Assembly: GCF_022627325.1 (NCBI RefSeq)
Contig: NZ_JAETZZ010000007.1
Location: 62,001-126,000 of the forward strand
Source: Pseudomonas putida
GTDB lineage: Bacteria; Pseudomonadota; Gammaproteobacteria; Pseudomonadales; Pseudomonadaceae
DNA: 64,000 nucleotides
Reading direction: 5' to 3'
Below are positions 9,430-19,189 of this stretch, piece after piece (the first letter of the stretch is position 1; the number at the start of each line of letters is the position of its first letter). Below the pieces are notes generated by a model. That model saw nothing but the letters and a program-made list of their open reading frames with translations. It was not told the DNA's origin and did no database searches. A program made the translations under genes and the position numbers.

Positions 9430-10139
9430 CAGCGCACCGGGCGCAGGGGCTGGGTCACCCGTGGGACCACGCGGGCGAGCACTTCGGCGATGTAGCCAAG
9501 GAACAGGGTGCCGACGCTGCTTTTGTAGTGTTGCGGGTCGCGGCTGCCGATCGCCAGCACGCCGTGCAACCCTTGGTACTCCAGGGCAGCGACGGCGCTG
9601 GAGCCCACTTCCTGGTGCTGCTGCTCACCGAACAGGAACACCAGTTCGTGCTCACGCAGGTTGCCACTGACTGTCTTGCCACCGCCCAGCAGGCCGCCGA
9701 TGGCCTGTTGGGCCTCGGCATTGCTGGCCCAACGGCCGACCGGCGCTGCATGGTCACCGAACAGGATCAGGCTGACGAACGGTACCTGGAACTCCTGGCG
9801 CAGGCTGTCTTCGACCGCCATGACCACTTCTTCCAGGCTGCCGGCATCGAGCAGGTCCAGGATCAGCCGGCGCGTCTTGTCGAACAGCCGGTCGTTGTCC
9901 CGGGCCACGTCCATCAGTTGCGACAGGCGATGGCGCATCTCGATGTTGCGATCGCGCAGCAGTTTGAGCTGGCGCTCCACCAGCGACACGCTGTCGCCTC
10001 GCTGGTGAGGGATACGCTGCTCGACCAGCAGTTCATCGTGTTCGGCGAAGAAGGTCGGGTGGGCGCGCAGATAGGCGACCACCGCTTCGGCATCGAGCTC
10101 ACTGGACTGGTGGGGTACAACCTTGGGCTGATCGGTCAT
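9429..10139 (-). CDS. DUF484 family protein (GAF-like)
   Basis: A 236-residue DUF484 protein beginning [20 protein letters not shown]. Residues 15-60 carry the [16 protein letters not shown] helix pair typical of the family. A short coiled segment ([20 protein letters not shown]) leads into a GAF-like domain (residues 95-225). Its biochemical role is unknown; the family is nearly always found between dapF and xerC. I use the ATG at 10139; an upstream in-frame ATG exists but adds residues absent from the family. It follows dapF by 13 bases. Confidence 0.9.
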   Translation of the reverse strand: MTDQPKVVPHQSSELDAEAVVAYLRAHPTFFAEHDELLVEQRIPHQRGDSVSLVERQLKLLRDRNIEMRHRLSQLMDVARDNDRLFDKTRRLILDLLDAGSLEEVVMAVEDSLRQEFQVPFVSLILFGDHAAPVGRWASNAEAQQAIGGLLGGGKTVSGNLREHELVFLFGEQQHQEVGSSAVAALEYQGLHGVLAIGSRDPQHYKSSVGTLFLGYIAEVLARVVPRVTQPLRPVR

Positions 10140-10152
10140 GGCAGTTACTCGC

Positions 10153-10983
10153 TTAGAGACGAACCTGTCCTTCGTAGACACGTACGGCTGGGCCAGTCAT
10201 CAACACGGACGTGCCGGGGCCGGCCCACTCGATGTGCAGGCGCCCACCAGGCAGGTCCAGGGTCACCGGAGAGTCCATCCAGCCCTGGCTGATGGCTGCC
10301 ACGGCGGCTGCACAAGCACCGGTGCCGCAGGCCTGGGTCTCGCCGGCACCACGTTCCCATACCCGCAGGTTGGCGCGGTGGCGGTCAATGACCTGAAGGA
10401 AACCGGCGTTCACCCGCTGCGCAAAGCGTGGGTGGTTTTCGATTTTCGGGCCCAGGTCATGGACCGGCGCAGTATGTACGTCATCGACGCGCAGCACGGC
10501 ATGCGGGTTACCCATGGACAAGGCAGCGATAGCGTGCACTTCGCCGTCCACCTCCAGCGGGTAACTGAGCGCCTGCTCATCAGCGTCGAATGGGATTTCG
10601 GCGGGATTGAAGCGCGGCGGCCCCATGTCGACACACACCTGGCCGTCGTTCTGCACGTCCAGTTCGATGATGCCGCCCTTGGTTTCCACACGGATGCGCT
10701 TTTTCGCGGTCAAGCGTTTGTCCAGCACGAAGCGTGCGAAGCAGCGTGCGCCGTTGCCGCATTGCTCCACTTCCGAACCGTCGGCATTGAAGATCCGGTA
10801 GCGGAAATCCACTTCCGGATTGTTCGGAGCCTCGACGATCAGCAGCTGGTCGAAGCCGATCCCGGTGTGGCGGTCGCCCCATTGCTTGGCGTGCTTGGGC
10901 TGGATGTGTGCGTGTTGGCTGACCAGGTCCAGGACCATGAAGTCATTGCCCAGCCCATGCATCTTGGTAAAACGCAGAAGCAT
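10153..10983 (-). CDS. dapF: diaminopimelate epimerase DapF
   Basis: A 276-residue epimerase. The two active-site cysteines are Cys75 (EQCGNGARC) and Cys219 (QACGTGACA), the acid/base pair that interconverts LL- and meso-diaminopimelate without a cofactor. The product feeds both peptidoglycan and LysA, the gene immediately upstream (4-base gap). The start is [15 protein letters not shown] at 10983; a longer in-frame reading into lysA has no family similarity. Confidence 0.98.
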   Translation of the reverse strand: MLLRFTKMHGLGNDFMVLDLVSQHAHIQPKHAKQWGDRHTGIGFDQLLIVEAPNNPEVDFRYRIFNADGSEVEQCGNGARCFARFVLDKRLTAKKRIRVETKGGIIELDVQNDGQVCVDMGPPRFNPAEIPFDADEQALSYPLEVDGEVHAIAALSMGNPHAVLRVDDVHTAPVHDLGPKIENHPRFAQRVNAGFLQVIDRHRANLRVWERGAGETQACGTGACAAAVAAISQGWMDSPVTLDLPGGRLHIEWAGPGTSVLMTGPAVRVYEGQVRL

Positions 10984-10987
10984 GGGG

Positions 10988-12235
10988 TCACTCCGGCAGC
11001 AGGCTTTCGCCAGCGTACAGTTCGGCAATGGTCTCGCGACGGCGGACTTCGAAAGCCTGATCGCCGTCGACCAGGATTTCCGCACAACGGCCACGGGTGT
11101 TGTAGTTCGAGCTCATGACGAAACCATAGGCGCCCGCGGACTGCACAGCCAGCAGGTCACCTTCGGCCAGGTTCAGCTGGCGGTCCTTGGCGAGGAAATC
11201 GCCGGTTTCGCAGATTGGCCCGACCAGGTCGTAGGCACGGCCTTCGCCTTCGCGTGGGATGACCGCGCTGACGCCCATCCAGGCCTGGTAGAGGGCCGGA
11301 CGGATCAGGTCGTTCATCGCCGCATCGATGATGGCGAAGTCTTTGTGTTCGGTGTGCTTGAGGTATTCAACGCGGGTCAGTAGGGCACCGGCGTTGGCCA
11401 CGATGTAGCGGCCAGGCTCGAACACCAGGGCCAGGTCACGATCACCGACGCGCTCGCGGATGGCCTTGATGTAATCGGCTACCAGCGGCGGCTCTTCGTC
11501 GCGATAGCGCACGCCAACACCGCCGCCCAGGTCCAGGTGGCGCAGGTGGATGCCGCAGTCGGCCAGGCGGTCGACCAGGTCCAGCAGGCGGTCGAGGGCG
11601 TCGAGGAATGGGTCTACGCTGGTCAGCTGCGAGCCGATGTGGCAGTCGACACCGACCACTTCCAGGTTTGGCAGCTGCGCGGCACGCACATAGATGGCTT
11701 CGGCGTCGGCGATGGCGATGCCGAACTTGTTCTCTTTGAGGCCGGTGGAAATGTACGGGTGGGTACCGGCATCGACATCCGGGTTGACCCGCAGCGAGAC
11801 CGGGGCCACCTTGCCCATCTCGGCGGCTACCACCTGCAGGCGCTCCAGTTCGTCGGTGGATTCGACGTTGAAGCAATGCACGCCGACTTCCAGGGCCCGG
11901 CGCATGTCATCGCGGGTCTTGCCGACGCCGGAGAACACCACGCGGTCAGCCCGCCCACCGGCGGCCAGTACCCGCTCCAGCTCACCGCCGGAAACGATGT
12001 CGAAGCCTGCGCCCATGCGGGCCAGCACGTTCAGCACGCCAAGGTTGGAGTTAGCCTTGACCGCGAAGCACACCAGGTGCTCGACACCTTGCAGGGCATC
12101 GGTATAGCTGCGGTACTGGGCCTCGATGTGGGCGCGCGAGTACACGTAGGTGGGGGTGCCGAAGCGTTCGGCGATGGCCGACAGGGCCACGCCCTCCGCG
12201 AACAGTTCACCGTCGCGGTAATTGAAAGCGTTCAT
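10988..12235 (-). CDS. lysA: diaminopimelate decarboxylase LysA
   Basis: A 415-residue fold-III PLP enzyme catalysing the last step of lysine synthesis, meso-DAP to L-lysine plus CO2. The PLP-binding lysine is Lys60 (CFAVKANSN). The glycine-rich phosphate loop [12 protein letters not shown], the [11 protein letters not shown] segment and the C-terminal [11 protein letters not shown] motif with its substrate-binding Cys are all present. It is nine bases downstream of lptM and four upstream of dapF in one minus-strand transcription unit. Confidence 0.98.
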   Translation of the reverse strand: MNAFNYRDGELFAEGVALSAIAERFGTPTYVYSRAHIEAQYRSYTDALQGVEHLVCFAVKANSNLGVLNVLARMGAGFDIVSGGELERVLAAGGRADRVVFSGVGKTRDDMRRALEVGVHCFNVESTDELERLQVVAAEMGKVAPVSLRVNPDVDAGTHPYISTGLKENKFGIAIADAEAIYVRAAQLPNLEVVGVDCHIGSQLTSVDPFLDALDRLLDLVDRLADCGIHLRHLDLGGGVGVRYRDEEPPLVADYIKAIRERVGDRDLALVFEPGRYIVANAGALLTRVEYLKHTEHKDFAIIDAAMNDLIRPALYQAWMGVSAVIPREGEGRAYDLVGPICETGDFLAKDRQLNLAEGDLLAVQSAGAYGFVMSSNYNTRGRCAEILVDGDQAFEVRRRETIAELYAGESLLPE

Positions 12236-12244
12236 CTGATTTCC

Positions 12245-12448
12245 TTACTGCTCTGGCGTTTGCTCGGGCTCGATTGGCTGTTCATCCTGTGGCTGGACAG
12301 GCTGAGCGTGCTGGTGCTGATGCGACTTCTGGCTGCCCTTGCCGTCCTTGCCGTCTTCTGGCAGGTAGAGGGGGCCTTTCTGACCGCAGGCCGAAACGAG
12401 GCAGGCAACCGCGACCAGCGCCGCGAGCGAGGAAATCAGGCGCTTCAT
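12245..12448 (-). CDS. lptM: small LPS-assembly lipoprotein LptM (YifL)
   Basis: A 67-residue lipoprotein. The signal peptide ends in lipobox LVSAC with the lipidated Cys21, followed by the family motif [10 protein letters not shown]. The remainder is a hydrophilic His/Gln/Pro/Glu-rich tail. LptM (formerly YifL) stabilises the LptDE outer-membrane translocon by mimicking LPS and aids its oxidative maturation in E. coli. The location directly upstream of lysA is the standard one in Pseudomonas, where it was once called lppL. Confidence 0.9.
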   Translation of the reverse strand: MKRLISSLAALVAVACLVSACGQKGPLYLPEDGKDGKGSQKSHQHQHAQPVQPQDEQPIEPEQTPEQ

Positions 12449-12566
12449 GGGTGAAATCCTTTGAAATATGCAGTATTGCGCCCGAGTATACCGAGCGACT
12501 GCCGGATTGCCTATGCAAGAGCCGGTCCGCCGGGCGGGCAGAAATTGGCCCCGAGCGGCGAGCGGC

Positions 12567-12617
12567 AAGCGGCAAGAAAAAACGTTCAGGTGTAGGCTGA
12601 GCTTTTTCCTGCCGCTT
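12567..12617. repeat. long imperfect palindrome between lptM and cyaY
   Basis: AAGCGGCAAGAAAAA (12567-12581) is complementary to 12603-12617 at 14 of 15 positions, with a 21-base loop. Flanking copies of AGCGGC and CCGCTTG enlarge the palindromic patch. It lies upstream of both divergent genes, so it is unlikely to be a simple terminator. Confidence 0.6.
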
Positions 12618-12700
12618 GAAGCTCCCCGCTTGCGGCTGGCGCCAAGCGCCCGTATCGTGCCCGACCTGCCTGTAATGCAGCCAATTTCGAGGTTCCTGCA

Positions 12701-13033
12701 ATGAGTTTGAGCGAAGCGCGTTTCCATGATCTGGTCGACGCCACCCAACAGGCCCTGGAAGACCTGTTCGACGAGAGCGGCCTTGACCTGGACATGGAGA
12801 ATTCCGCGGGCGTCCTTACCGTCAAGTTCGACAATGGCAGCCAGCTGATCTTCAGCCGCCAGGAGCCGCTGCGTCAGCTTTGGCTGGCCGACCGCTCCGG
12901 GGGCTTCCACTTCGACTACGACGAAGAGAGCGGCAAGTGGGTCTGCGAGAAGAGCGAAGAGCTGTTGGGCGAGATGCTCGAGCGGATTGTCTGGGAGCGG
13001 GCCGGCGAAAAGCTGGACTTCGACGAGATCTGA
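12701..13033 (+). CDS. cyaY: bacterial frataxin CyaY
   Basis: A 110-residue frataxin homologue, full length. The acidic first helix ([14 protein letters not shown], with Asp/Glu residues between 15 and 35) and the beta-sheet core with [15 protein letters not shown] are characteristic. CyaY binds iron through the acidic ridge and tunes cysteine desulfurase IscS during Fe-S assembly. The name reflects its historic linkage to cyaA, which lies on the other strand a short way to the right. The next gene starts one base after its stop codon. Confidence 0.96.
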   Translation: MSLSEARFHDLVDATQQALEDLFDESGLDLDMENSAGVLTVKFDNGSQLIFSRQEPLRQLWLADRSGGFHFDYDEESGKWVCEKSEELLGEMLERIVWERAGEKLDFDEI

Positions 13034-13034
13034 A

Positions 13035-13247
13035 ATGAGCGCCCAGGCGCGGCCGGCCAAGCCGCTTTACAGTAACGTCAGCCCAGCGGTGCCGTCGCCG
13101 TGCATCAGCGTGTGCCGGCTGAATGAACAGCGCGTTTGCACCGGTTGCCATCGCCATGTCGAGCACATTCGCGAGTGGCGCTCGGCCGATGACGAACGGC
13201 GCCGGCAGATTTGCCGCGAAGCCGAGGCCTTGCGCACGCAGGGTTGA
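13035..13247 (+). CDS. DUF1289 family Cys-rich small protein
   Basis: A 70-residue protein with the DUF1289 signature [20 protein letters not shown]: four cysteines arranged as C-x3-C-x7-C-x2-C, suggesting a metal site. The ATG at 13035 is one base past the cyaY stop, so the two are probably co-translated. Function is unknown; adjacency to the iron protein CyaY is suggestive only. Confidence 0.88.
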   Translation: MSAQARPAKPLYSNVSPAVPSPCISVCRLNEQRVCTGCHRHVEHIREWRSADDERRRQICREAEALRTQG

Positions 13248-13308
13248 GTATTTGCCCGGCTGTGGTAGTGTCGGGTTATGCGTCGGTGACGCCAAAGCAC
13301 TCATCAAA

Positions 13309-13331
13309 CCCCGCCCTCTGGGCGGGGTTTT
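13309..13331 (+). terminator. Rho-independent terminator after cyaY-DUF1289
   Basis: CCCCGCCC (13309-13316) and GGGCGGGG (13320-13327) form a perfect 8-bp stem with a 3-base loop followed by TTTT. Confidence 0.88.
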
Positions 13332-13381
13332 GCTTTATCTGCCCTTAGAAAACCACCTGTTCAATGGAGTCTGACTGGATC

Positions 13382-13792
13382 ATGAGCACCAAGCCCTCCC
13401 TCATCCTTACCCGATTGGACGTGCAGCGTCTCGAGCGCCTGATCGACAGCCTCGACGAAAGCACCCCAGGTGTGCTCGCCCTGCAGGAGGAGCTGGACCG
13501 CGCCGAGCAGGTGGTCGGCCACGAGGACGTGCCGGCCGGCGTGGTGACCATGAATTCGCGCGTGCACTGCCGCGAAGAAGCCAGTGGCAAGGACTACCAC
13601 CTGACCCTGGTGTACCCGAAGGATGCCGGCGGCGAAGGCAAGGTCTCGGTCCTGGCACCGATCGGATGCGCGCTGCTGGGCTTGTCGGTGGGTGAACAGA
13701 TCGATTGGCCGGCGCCGGGCGGCAAGACCCTTAAGCTCAAGCTGCTGGAGGTGGAATACCAGCCGGAAGCGGCAGGCGATTTCGACCTCTGA
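13382..13792 (+). CDS. rnk: nucleoside diphosphate kinase regulator Rnk
   Basis: A 136-residue GreA/GreB-like protein. Residues 1-45 form a short coiled coil (LDVQRLERLIDSLDE) and residues 50-125 the GreA/GreB C-terminal FKBP-like domain, including VYPKDAGGEGKVSVLAPIG and ALLGLSVGEQIDW. Rnk binds RNA polymerase but, with its short coiled coil, does not stimulate cleavage. In P. aeruginosa it was found to restore Ndk and alginate levels in algQ mutants. The ATG at 13382 comes 51 bases after a terminator, so it has its own promoter. It is convergent with the PI-PLC gene. Confidence 0.94.
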   Translation: MSTKPSLILTRLDVQRLERLIDSLDESTPGVLALQEELDRAEQVVGHEDVPAGVVTMNSRVHCREEASGKDYHLTLVYPKDAGGEGKVSVLAPIGCALLGLSVGEQIDWPAPGGKTLKLKLLEVEYQPEAAGDFDL

Positions 13793-13805
13793 TCCCCCAT
13801 GGCTT

Positions 13806-13828
13806 TCAGGGCGTATTCCGCGCCCTGA
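13806..13828. terminator. hairpin between convergent rnk and PI-PLC gene
   Basis: TCAGGGCG (13806-13813) pairs perfectly with CGCCCTGA (13821-13828) over a 7-base loop. It begins at the stop codon of the minus-strand gene and could terminate rnk transcription, though the T-run is missing. Confidence 0.4.
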
Positions 13829-14648
13829 CAGAGCAGGCATGGATGCAGTTGTCGACGATCCTGCTGCGCAGCGACCAGTCCGTGTTGATGATGTGGAAGT
13901 TCTGGATGTAACTGTCGATACCCGTTGATTCGAACCATTCATCGACCTTGTCGCTGAAGTCGTCCGGCGAAAACCACCCTTTGTTGTATTTGGCGCACTG
14001 GATGGAACGCAGGGTGTAATCAGGTTTATAGCGTTGCGCCCGCTCGTCCATGAAGGCTTTCAGCTCTTCGGTGGACGGTGTGTTCTCACCCATCCAGCCA
14101 TGTTCCACGCCTGGCCAGTGCTGCCCGCGGGCGGAGTTGTTGTACGCAATCACCACGGTCTTGCCTGGGTGTTCAATCCAGAGTTGATCCAGCGTCAGGG
14201 GGTGCAACGCCCAGGGGATGATGCGCTGGCCCAGGTGCTTCTCCAGCGTCTCCTGCAACCAGGCATGTTCCTGGTCGCTGAAGTTGTCGAACCCATGGAA
14301 GTCGAGAATGATGATTTCGCGAACGTTTGCCGGGTCTTCGTAAAAGCGGTTCAGTTCCAGGACGATGTCGCCCAGTACGGTGCGCCCCGATGTACTCAGG
14401 TGGAACAGCTTGTAGCGATAGGGCGAATCGGGCATGTACTCGCGGTTGGCGCGCACCCGCAGATCAAGCACGCGGATGCCGCCGCGAACCTGTTCGATGC
14501 AGGAAACGTCCTGGGTCACTTCCTGGGGCGGGACGATGTTGTCCGCCTGCTTGTCCATCCCAGAGTCATGGCTGCCGGGGAGAATCAGCTGATCGATACG
14601 CAGGCGGCCTAATTCGGGCAGGGCGCCCATCCAGTTCTGCTTGTCCAT
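13806..14648 (-). CDS. PI-PLC X-domain phosphodiesterase-like protein
   Basis: A 280-residue protein with a phosphatidylinositol-specific phospholipase C X domain. LPGSHDSGM near residue 24 holds the probable catalytic His27. IRVLDLRVRANREY and KLFHLSTSG follow, with a second histidine as expected for the two-His mechanism. Known bacterial PI-PLCs cleave phosphatidylinositol or GPI anchors and are secreted. This one has no signal peptide (it starts MDKQNWMGALPELG), so it is cytosolic or exported by another route. Substrate is not predictable. It stands alone between rnk and cyaA. Confidence 0.85.
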   Translation of the reverse strand: MDKQNWMGALPELGRLRIDQLILPGSHDSGMDKQADNIVPPQEVTQDVSCIEQVRGGIRVLDLRVRANREYMPDSPYRYKLFHLSTSGRTVLGDIVLELNRFYEDPANVREIIILDFHGFDNFSDQEHAWLQETLEKHLGQRIIPWALHPLTLDQLWIEHPGKTVVIAYNNSARGQHWPGVEHGWMGENTPSTEELKAFMDERAQRYKPDYTLRSIQCAKYNKGWFSPDDFSDKVDEWFESTGIDSYIQNFHIINTDWSLRSRIVDNCIHACSVRARNTP

Positions 14649-14726
14649 GACGCACTCCAGTCATTGATTGAGTGCCCAAGGATGTTGCCGCCGTGTGCGG
14701 CCGTGCAGAGGGAAAGCGCACCGGGG

Positions 14727-17591
14727 TCAAGGTGCGAGCGACGCCTGCAACTGCTCCAACCCGTCGTTCAGGGCTTTTTCCAGCTCCCGCTTGTAGCGCA
14801 GGTAGAGGAGGGTCGAACCCTGTTCGTCATCGAGCAGTTCGGACAGGTCCAGGTCAGTGATGTAGCAACGATAATGCCCGGCATCGCGGCGCTGGCTCAG
14901 AATCTGCCTGGCTACCACGGTGTACAGTTCATCGCCGTGGTCCAGTTCGGAGAATTCCAGTTGGTCGCAGTAGAGCGTGACGTGCACGTCATCGCCGGTG
15001 CCGGCCTGGAGGATGGCCTGAACTTCATAGTAGGGCTGATCGTTGACGATGTCTGGCGTCGGTCGGGGCTCGATGCTGCGTGCCTTGCCCGTGCCCGAGG
15101 GCAGTAGCTGAGCATAATCGATGTACAAAGATGCCTGGTGCAGGTTATCGAGCGGCACGCGGGCGTCGTGGCGCATTACCACCGAGCGCAGAAAGCGCTG
15201 CAGGGGCAATAGCAGGTGATTCTCGTCGTGCAATGGCAGGCGTTGCTGCCATAACGCGTTGTACTCATCCAGCACATACAGGTCGGCCCAGCCCTCGAGC
15301 AGGCGGTAGAACACCTGAATGCAGCCGGGGCGGCCTTGTTCCAGCAGCAGCGAAAGGTCGTGGTCCTGCAGTGCGTTGGCATCCAGATAAAGTGGGCTGT
15401 AGGCGCTGCGTTCTTCGCTTAGGTAATCGAGCACGGCATCGTGATCGGTCAGGGTGGCGAGGCTGACCTGGCCGGGCACCAGTTCCAGTGCGTGGGTGTA
15501 CTGCGCCACCTGCAGCAGGTAGCGGTGGTTGCGGCCCTGGTCGAGCAGTAATTGCACCGTGTCGAAAATCTCCTCGACCCGCTGGCTGATGGCTTGCGCG
15601 CGGTTGTGGCAGAAGCAACGCACCCGCACGCGCGGCCGGTGGCTGCGCTGGCCGAGGCTGTTGAGGAAGTCCCGCATGCAGCGCAGCAGGGCGTGCTCGC
15701 CGTCGTAGCGCTGCACCAGCACCTCGTTCCAGCTGTTGAGGGTGACCTGATCGAGGGTCAGCACCAGGTTTTCGCGCACGCCTGCATAGCTCAGCGAGTC
15801 GGTGCGCTCGGTGGTCATCAGGATGTTCAGGTCGCGGTGGTGGCGCAGCGGGTCGACGCCAACGTTGACCAGCAGCAGGATCTCTTCGGCCACGCTGGGC
15901 TGCAGCAGTCGCACTTCGCTGACGGCCTCAAGCGGCAAGGGAATGCTTTGCTGCAGGCTGCCAAGCAGGTTGAACAGCTCGAATTCGCTCAAGTCGCTGA
16001 CGCCTGGGTGCAGCGCAAAGCGCGTAGTGCTGTCGATAACGCCGTTGCGGTGGGCCCAGGTCAGCAGTTCGAGCAGCTCCCGGCAACGCTTGATCGGGCT
16101 GAAATGCTCCCACTCGTGGACGCCCAGGTTGCCGTTGTACAGGCCCCAGTGGTGGCTGCCGGGTTCCTTGCGGTTGGGTGACTGAACCAGTGTCAGGGTG
16201 TCCTCGGCGAGGTCCGGTGCGATGCCTGGGTTGATCACCTCTATCTTGCCGGCGCGCCGCTCGAAGGCTGCGTACAGGCGCCGGCCCAGTACGTTGAGGT
16301 CGCGTTGGTCGGCGCGGCTGTTGGCGTTCTGGTTTTGCGCGAACTGGCTGAGAAAGCGGTAGCTGTGGTTGAGCTCGGCGACCAGCTCGCGGCGCTCGAC
16401 CGCCACCTGGCGTACCTTCCACTGGCTACGGCTGTCGAGTAAGGCCAGCTGGCGCTCGTCCCAGCCCCACTCATCGGCCAGGCGCTTGAGCAACCGGCGC
16501 TGCCAGCCGTTGCTGCGTGCGCGGTCCAGGCCGCTGAGCTTCTTGTTGACCTTCAGGTAAAGGCTGCGCCTTGCCAGCTCCAGCCGCCTGGTTTCACCGC
16601 GCGCTAGCAAGTAGCGTTCGATGCGCCGGTAAACCATGACATAGGGGTCAAGCGCGTCGAGGTCGAGGTGGTTGGCGAAGACCGCCTGTTTGTAGTCCAG
16701 GCTCAGGCAGCGCACGGCTGGGTGTTCGCTGGCGTAGACCTCGGTTAGCAACAGCTTGAGCAGTGACTTGTAAGGTGAGTCGATCCCTTTGAACAGCTGC
16801 CACAGGCCAGCACCGACGAACTCGCCGGCCGGGATGTGGGCCAGGTTGCCCAGGTCGAGGGCATCGGTGCTGCGGATGAAACGCTTGGACAGCAAGGTTT
16901 CGGTATAGCGGCTGTAATTGCGCTCCTCATACACCGGCACCAGCCACCAGAGCGGTGTGCGCCCGGCCAGCCAGATGGCCGTGCGGTAGAACTCGTCGAG
17001 CAGCAGGTAGTGCTGGGTGGTACCACAGTCGTCGGAGCTGAGCTGGCTGTCGCGCTGGCCTCGGGCGAAGCTTTGCGGGTCGATCAGGAAGCAATGTGCT
17101 TCGGCGCCGAGGCTGGCAGCCCAGGTTTCGAGCAACTGGCATTTGCGCCGCAGCTCTTCGAGCTGGCTGTCACCCAGGCCGGGGGCATGACAGACCCACA
17201 GGTCGATGTCGCTTTGCTCGGCCTGGGCCAGCGTGCCAAGGCTGCCCATCAGGTACAGGCCGTGTATCGGGCGGTTGGGGTTGCCCAGGCGTGTCTTGTA
17301 GGTGAATGACCGCGCCAGCCGTTGGCCCTCGGCGACCAGGTTGGCATCGGGCTCGAAGCCCGACACGCCGGCCGGTGTGCTACCCGAAACATACCCAGGC
17401 AACAGGGGATGGTTGACGTGAAACAGCAGCGGTAGCAGGGTCAAAACCTGTTGCTGGCGGGTCGAAAGCCCATCCATGGCGCGCTGTAGCCGGCCCGTGT
17501 TCAGCTGCAGGAACCGCGCACGCAATTTCGCCAGCACCTTGCGGTCGATGCCGTCTTCGATATCAGGGCGAATCTCGTGGGGATGGGTCAT
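14727..17591 (-). CDS. cyaA: class I adenylate cyclase CyaA
   Basis: A 954-residue class I adenylate cyclase making cAMP from ATP. The N-terminal catalytic half includes YLMGSLGTLAQAEQSDIDLWVCH, a nucleotidyltransferase G-S-x9-D-x-D pattern (ligand Asp residues near 170). The C-terminal half is the regulatory region. I start at MTHPHEIRPDIEDGIDRK (17591), which matches the family N-terminus; the frame remains open 38 codons upstream without similarity. In Pseudomonas, cAMP acts through Vfr/Crp-type regulators. There is no close operon partner. Confidence 0.95.
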   Translation of the reverse strand: MTHPHEIRPDIEDGIDRKVLAKLRARFLQLNTGRLQRAMDGLSTRQQQVLTLLPLLFHVNHPLLPGYVSGSTPAGVSGFEPDANLVAEGQRLARSFTYKTRLGNPNRPIHGLYLMGSLGTLAQAEQSDIDLWVCHAPGLGDSQLEELRRKCQLLETWAASLGAEAHCFLIDPQSFARGQRDSQLSSDDCGTTQHYLLLDEFYRTAIWLAGRTPLWWLVPVYEERNYSRYTETLLSKRFIRSTDALDLGNLAHIPAGEFVGAGLWQLFKGIDSPYKSLLKLLLTEVYASEHPAVRCLSLDYKQAVFANHLDLDALDPYVMVYRRIERYLLARGETRRLELARRSLYLKVNKKLSGLDRARSNGWQRRLLKRLADEWGWDERQLALLDSRSQWKVRQVAVERRELVAELNHSYRFLSQFAQNQNANSRADQRDLNVLGRRLYAAFERRAGKIEVINPGIAPDLAEDTLTLVQSPNRKEPGSHHWGLYNGNLGVHEWEHFSPIKRCRELLELLTWAHRNGVIDSTTRFALHPGVSDLSEFELFNLLGSLQQSIPLPLEAVSEVRLLQPSVAEEILLLVNVGVDPLRHHRDLNILMTTERTDSLSYAGVRENLVLTLDQVTLNSWNEVLVQRYDGEHALLRCMRDFLNSLGQRSHRPRVRVRCFCHNRAQAISQRVEEIFDTVQLLLDQGRNHRYLLQVAQYTHALELVPGQVSLATLTDHDAVLDYLSEERSAYSPLYLDANALQDHDLSLLLEQGRPGCIQVFYRLLEGWADLYVLDEYNALWQQRLPLHDENHLLLPLQRFLRSVVMRHDARVPLDNLHQASLYIDYAQLLPSGTGKARSIEPRPTPDIVNDQPYYEVQAILQAGTGDDVHVTLYCDQLEFSELDHGDELYTVVARQILSQRRDAGHYRCYITDLDLSELLDDEQGSTLLYLRYKRELEKALNDGLEQLQASLAP

Positions 17592-17699
17592 TGCGAACTC
17601 AGGGCAGGCCGGGGGAACTTTGGCGAGTTTAGCCTGAGTAATGCACTCGGATAAGCGGCAGTTGGAGTTTTGACGCCATTTTTCTCGCGCCTTTGTGTG

Positions 17700-17727
17700 C
17701 CCCATCCCCGGCTTGCCGGCGATGGGG
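17700..17727. repeat. REP-like hairpin upstream of cyaA
   Basis: CCCCATC (17700-17706) pairs with GATGGGG (17721-17727), and CCGGC/GCCGG form the inner stem around a TT loop. It lies between the cyaA start and the next gene and could also stop transcription of the gene to its right. Confidence 0.5.
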
Positions 17728-17736
17728 CCGGGCAGG

Positions 17737-17982
17737 TTACGCCGGCTGGGGCGACTTGAGGATGTTCAGCAGCAGTTGCACGCTTTCGACCGCGTCATGC
17801 CCAAGGCTGGTGAGGTAACCGCCATCAGGCTGATCGGTCAATTGCTTTTCATGCAGGCGTCGAGCCGCTGCGACCAGCGCGGGTGAGGCATTGGCGTGAA
17901 TCTTGATGCCTTCCTGGCTGCTGTCCAGATTGAACAGGGCAAGGACTTCCAGTTCAGCAATCAGTTCGGGGGTGAAGGACAT
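17737..17982 (-). CDS. TIGR02647-family small protein
   Basis: An 81-residue protein conserved in Pseudomonas and relatives (TIGR02647). The sequence starts MSFTPELIAELEVLALFNLD and is predicted all-helical, with the family segment GYLTSLGHDAVESVQLL. No function is known. It precedes cyaA on the same strand but a hairpin separates them. Confidence 0.85.
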   Translation of the reverse strand: MSFTPELIAELEVLALFNLDSSQEGIKIHANASPALVAAARRLHEKQLTDQPDGGYLTSLGHDAVESVQLLLNILKSPQPA

Positions 17983-18051
17983 GGCGACTCCTGACTTCCA
18001 GACAAGGATGGCGGCACCGCCAACGGTGCCTGACCCTGGAGTGTAGTCGGG

Positions 18052-18351
18052 TTATTCGTCCCCGCCTTGATCTGCCTCAGGTGGTAGCTCGGGCAGGGCG
18101 CGCAGGGCGGTTTCGTACCATTGGGTGTCGAACGGGCGGTCCTCGTCGAGCATGTTGTCGATCTCGATGGCCAGCACGTGGGCCATGAGGTTGAGGATGT
18201 CTTCGCGCTCGTAGCCGACCAAGCTCAGCTTGTTGAACGTCGCCTTGGCGGCCGGCGGTTCGCCGCTTTCGATCTGGTTTTCGATGGCCTGGGTCAGCGT
18301 CGCCTCGGCGAAGGCTTCGTCGTCATTGTCGATGTCGGTGGGCTCGCTCAT
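18052..18351 (-). CDS. conserved hypothetical acidic protein
   Basis: A 99-residue acidic protein (MSEPTDIDNDDEAFAEATL...), predicted helical, with no signal peptide or membrane segment. A small conserved protein in this position is usual in Pseudomonas, but I cannot name a family. I start at the ATG at 18351, preceded by a purine-rich site; an in-frame ATG 12 codons upstream is less likely. Confidence 0.78.
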   Translation of the reverse strand: MSEPTDIDNDDEAFAEATLTQAIENQIESGEPPAAKATFNKLSLVGYEREDILNLMAHVLAIEIDNMLDEDRPFDTQWYETALRALPELPPEADQGGDE

Positions 18352-18499
18352 GGCGCTACTCCTGTGATTGGGCACACAGTGTGCCACGCCCGAGTCGGCA
18401 ATGCCCGGTCATCGACCGGGTGCATGACGCTGGTCAGGCGCAGGCGTAACGAGCTATAAAAGCCCAGCCAACCCCTTACGGCCTGGAGGCTGTTACCCC

Positions 18500-19162
18500 A
18501 TGCTCAAGCTTCACGGATTCTCGGTCAGCAACTACTACAACATGGTCAAGCTGGCCCTGCTGGAAAAAGGCTTGCCGTTCGAAGAGGTCACCTTTTATGG
18601 CGGCCAGGCACCGCAAGCGCTGGAAGTCAGCCCGCGCGGCAAGGTGCCAGTGCTGGAAACCGAACACGGCTTCATCAGCGAGACCAGCGTGATTCTCGAC
18701 TATATCGAGCAGACGCAGGGCGGCAAGGCGCTGTTGCCGGCCGATCCATTCGAACAGGCGAAAGTGCGTGAGCTGCTCAAGGAGATCGAGCTGTATATCG
18801 AACTGCCGGCGCGTACCTGCTATGCCGAGTCGTTCTTTGGGATGGAGGTCGATTCAGTGATCAAGGAGCGGGCGCGTGCGGATCTGCTGGCGGGCTTCGC
18901 CACCTTGAAGCGCAACGGCCGTTTTGCGCCCTATGTGGCCGGTGAGCAACTGACCATTGCCGACCTGATGTTCTGCTTCTCGGTCGATCTGGCGTGTGCG
19001 GTAGGCAAGAAGGTGCTGAACATCGACTTCCTCGCAGACTTCCCGCAGGCGAAGGCGTTGCTGGAGAAAATGCGCGAGAACCCGCACATGGCGAAGATTC
19101 TGGCGGACAAGGAGGCGGCAATGCCGGCCTTCATGGAGATGATCCGCAGCGGCAAGCGCTGA
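18500..19162 (+). CDS. glutathione S-transferase family protein
   Basis: A 220-residue GST. The N-terminal thioredoxin-fold domain (residues 1-80) has the glutathione-binding VPVLETEHGFISETSVILDYIE stretch with cis-Pro and the Glu-Thr/Ser pair. The helical C-terminal domain contains the N-cap motif around GEQLTIADLMFCF. The likely role is detoxification or thiol chemistry in the cytoplasm; substrate unknown. Monocistronic, followed by a REP pair. Confidence 0.92.
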   Translation: MLKLHGFSVSNYYNMVKLALLEKGLPFEEVTFYGGQAPQALEVSPRGKVPVLETEHGFISETSVILDYIEQTQGGKALLPADPFEQAKVRELLKEIELYIELPARTCYAESFFGMEVDSVIKERARADLLAGFATLKRNGRFAPYVAGEQLTIADLMFCFSVDLACAVGKKVLNIDFLADFPQAKALLEKMRENPHMAKILADKEAAMPAFMEMIRSGKR

Positions 19163-19189
19163 TCTGAAGAGGGGCTGCTGTGCAGCCCA

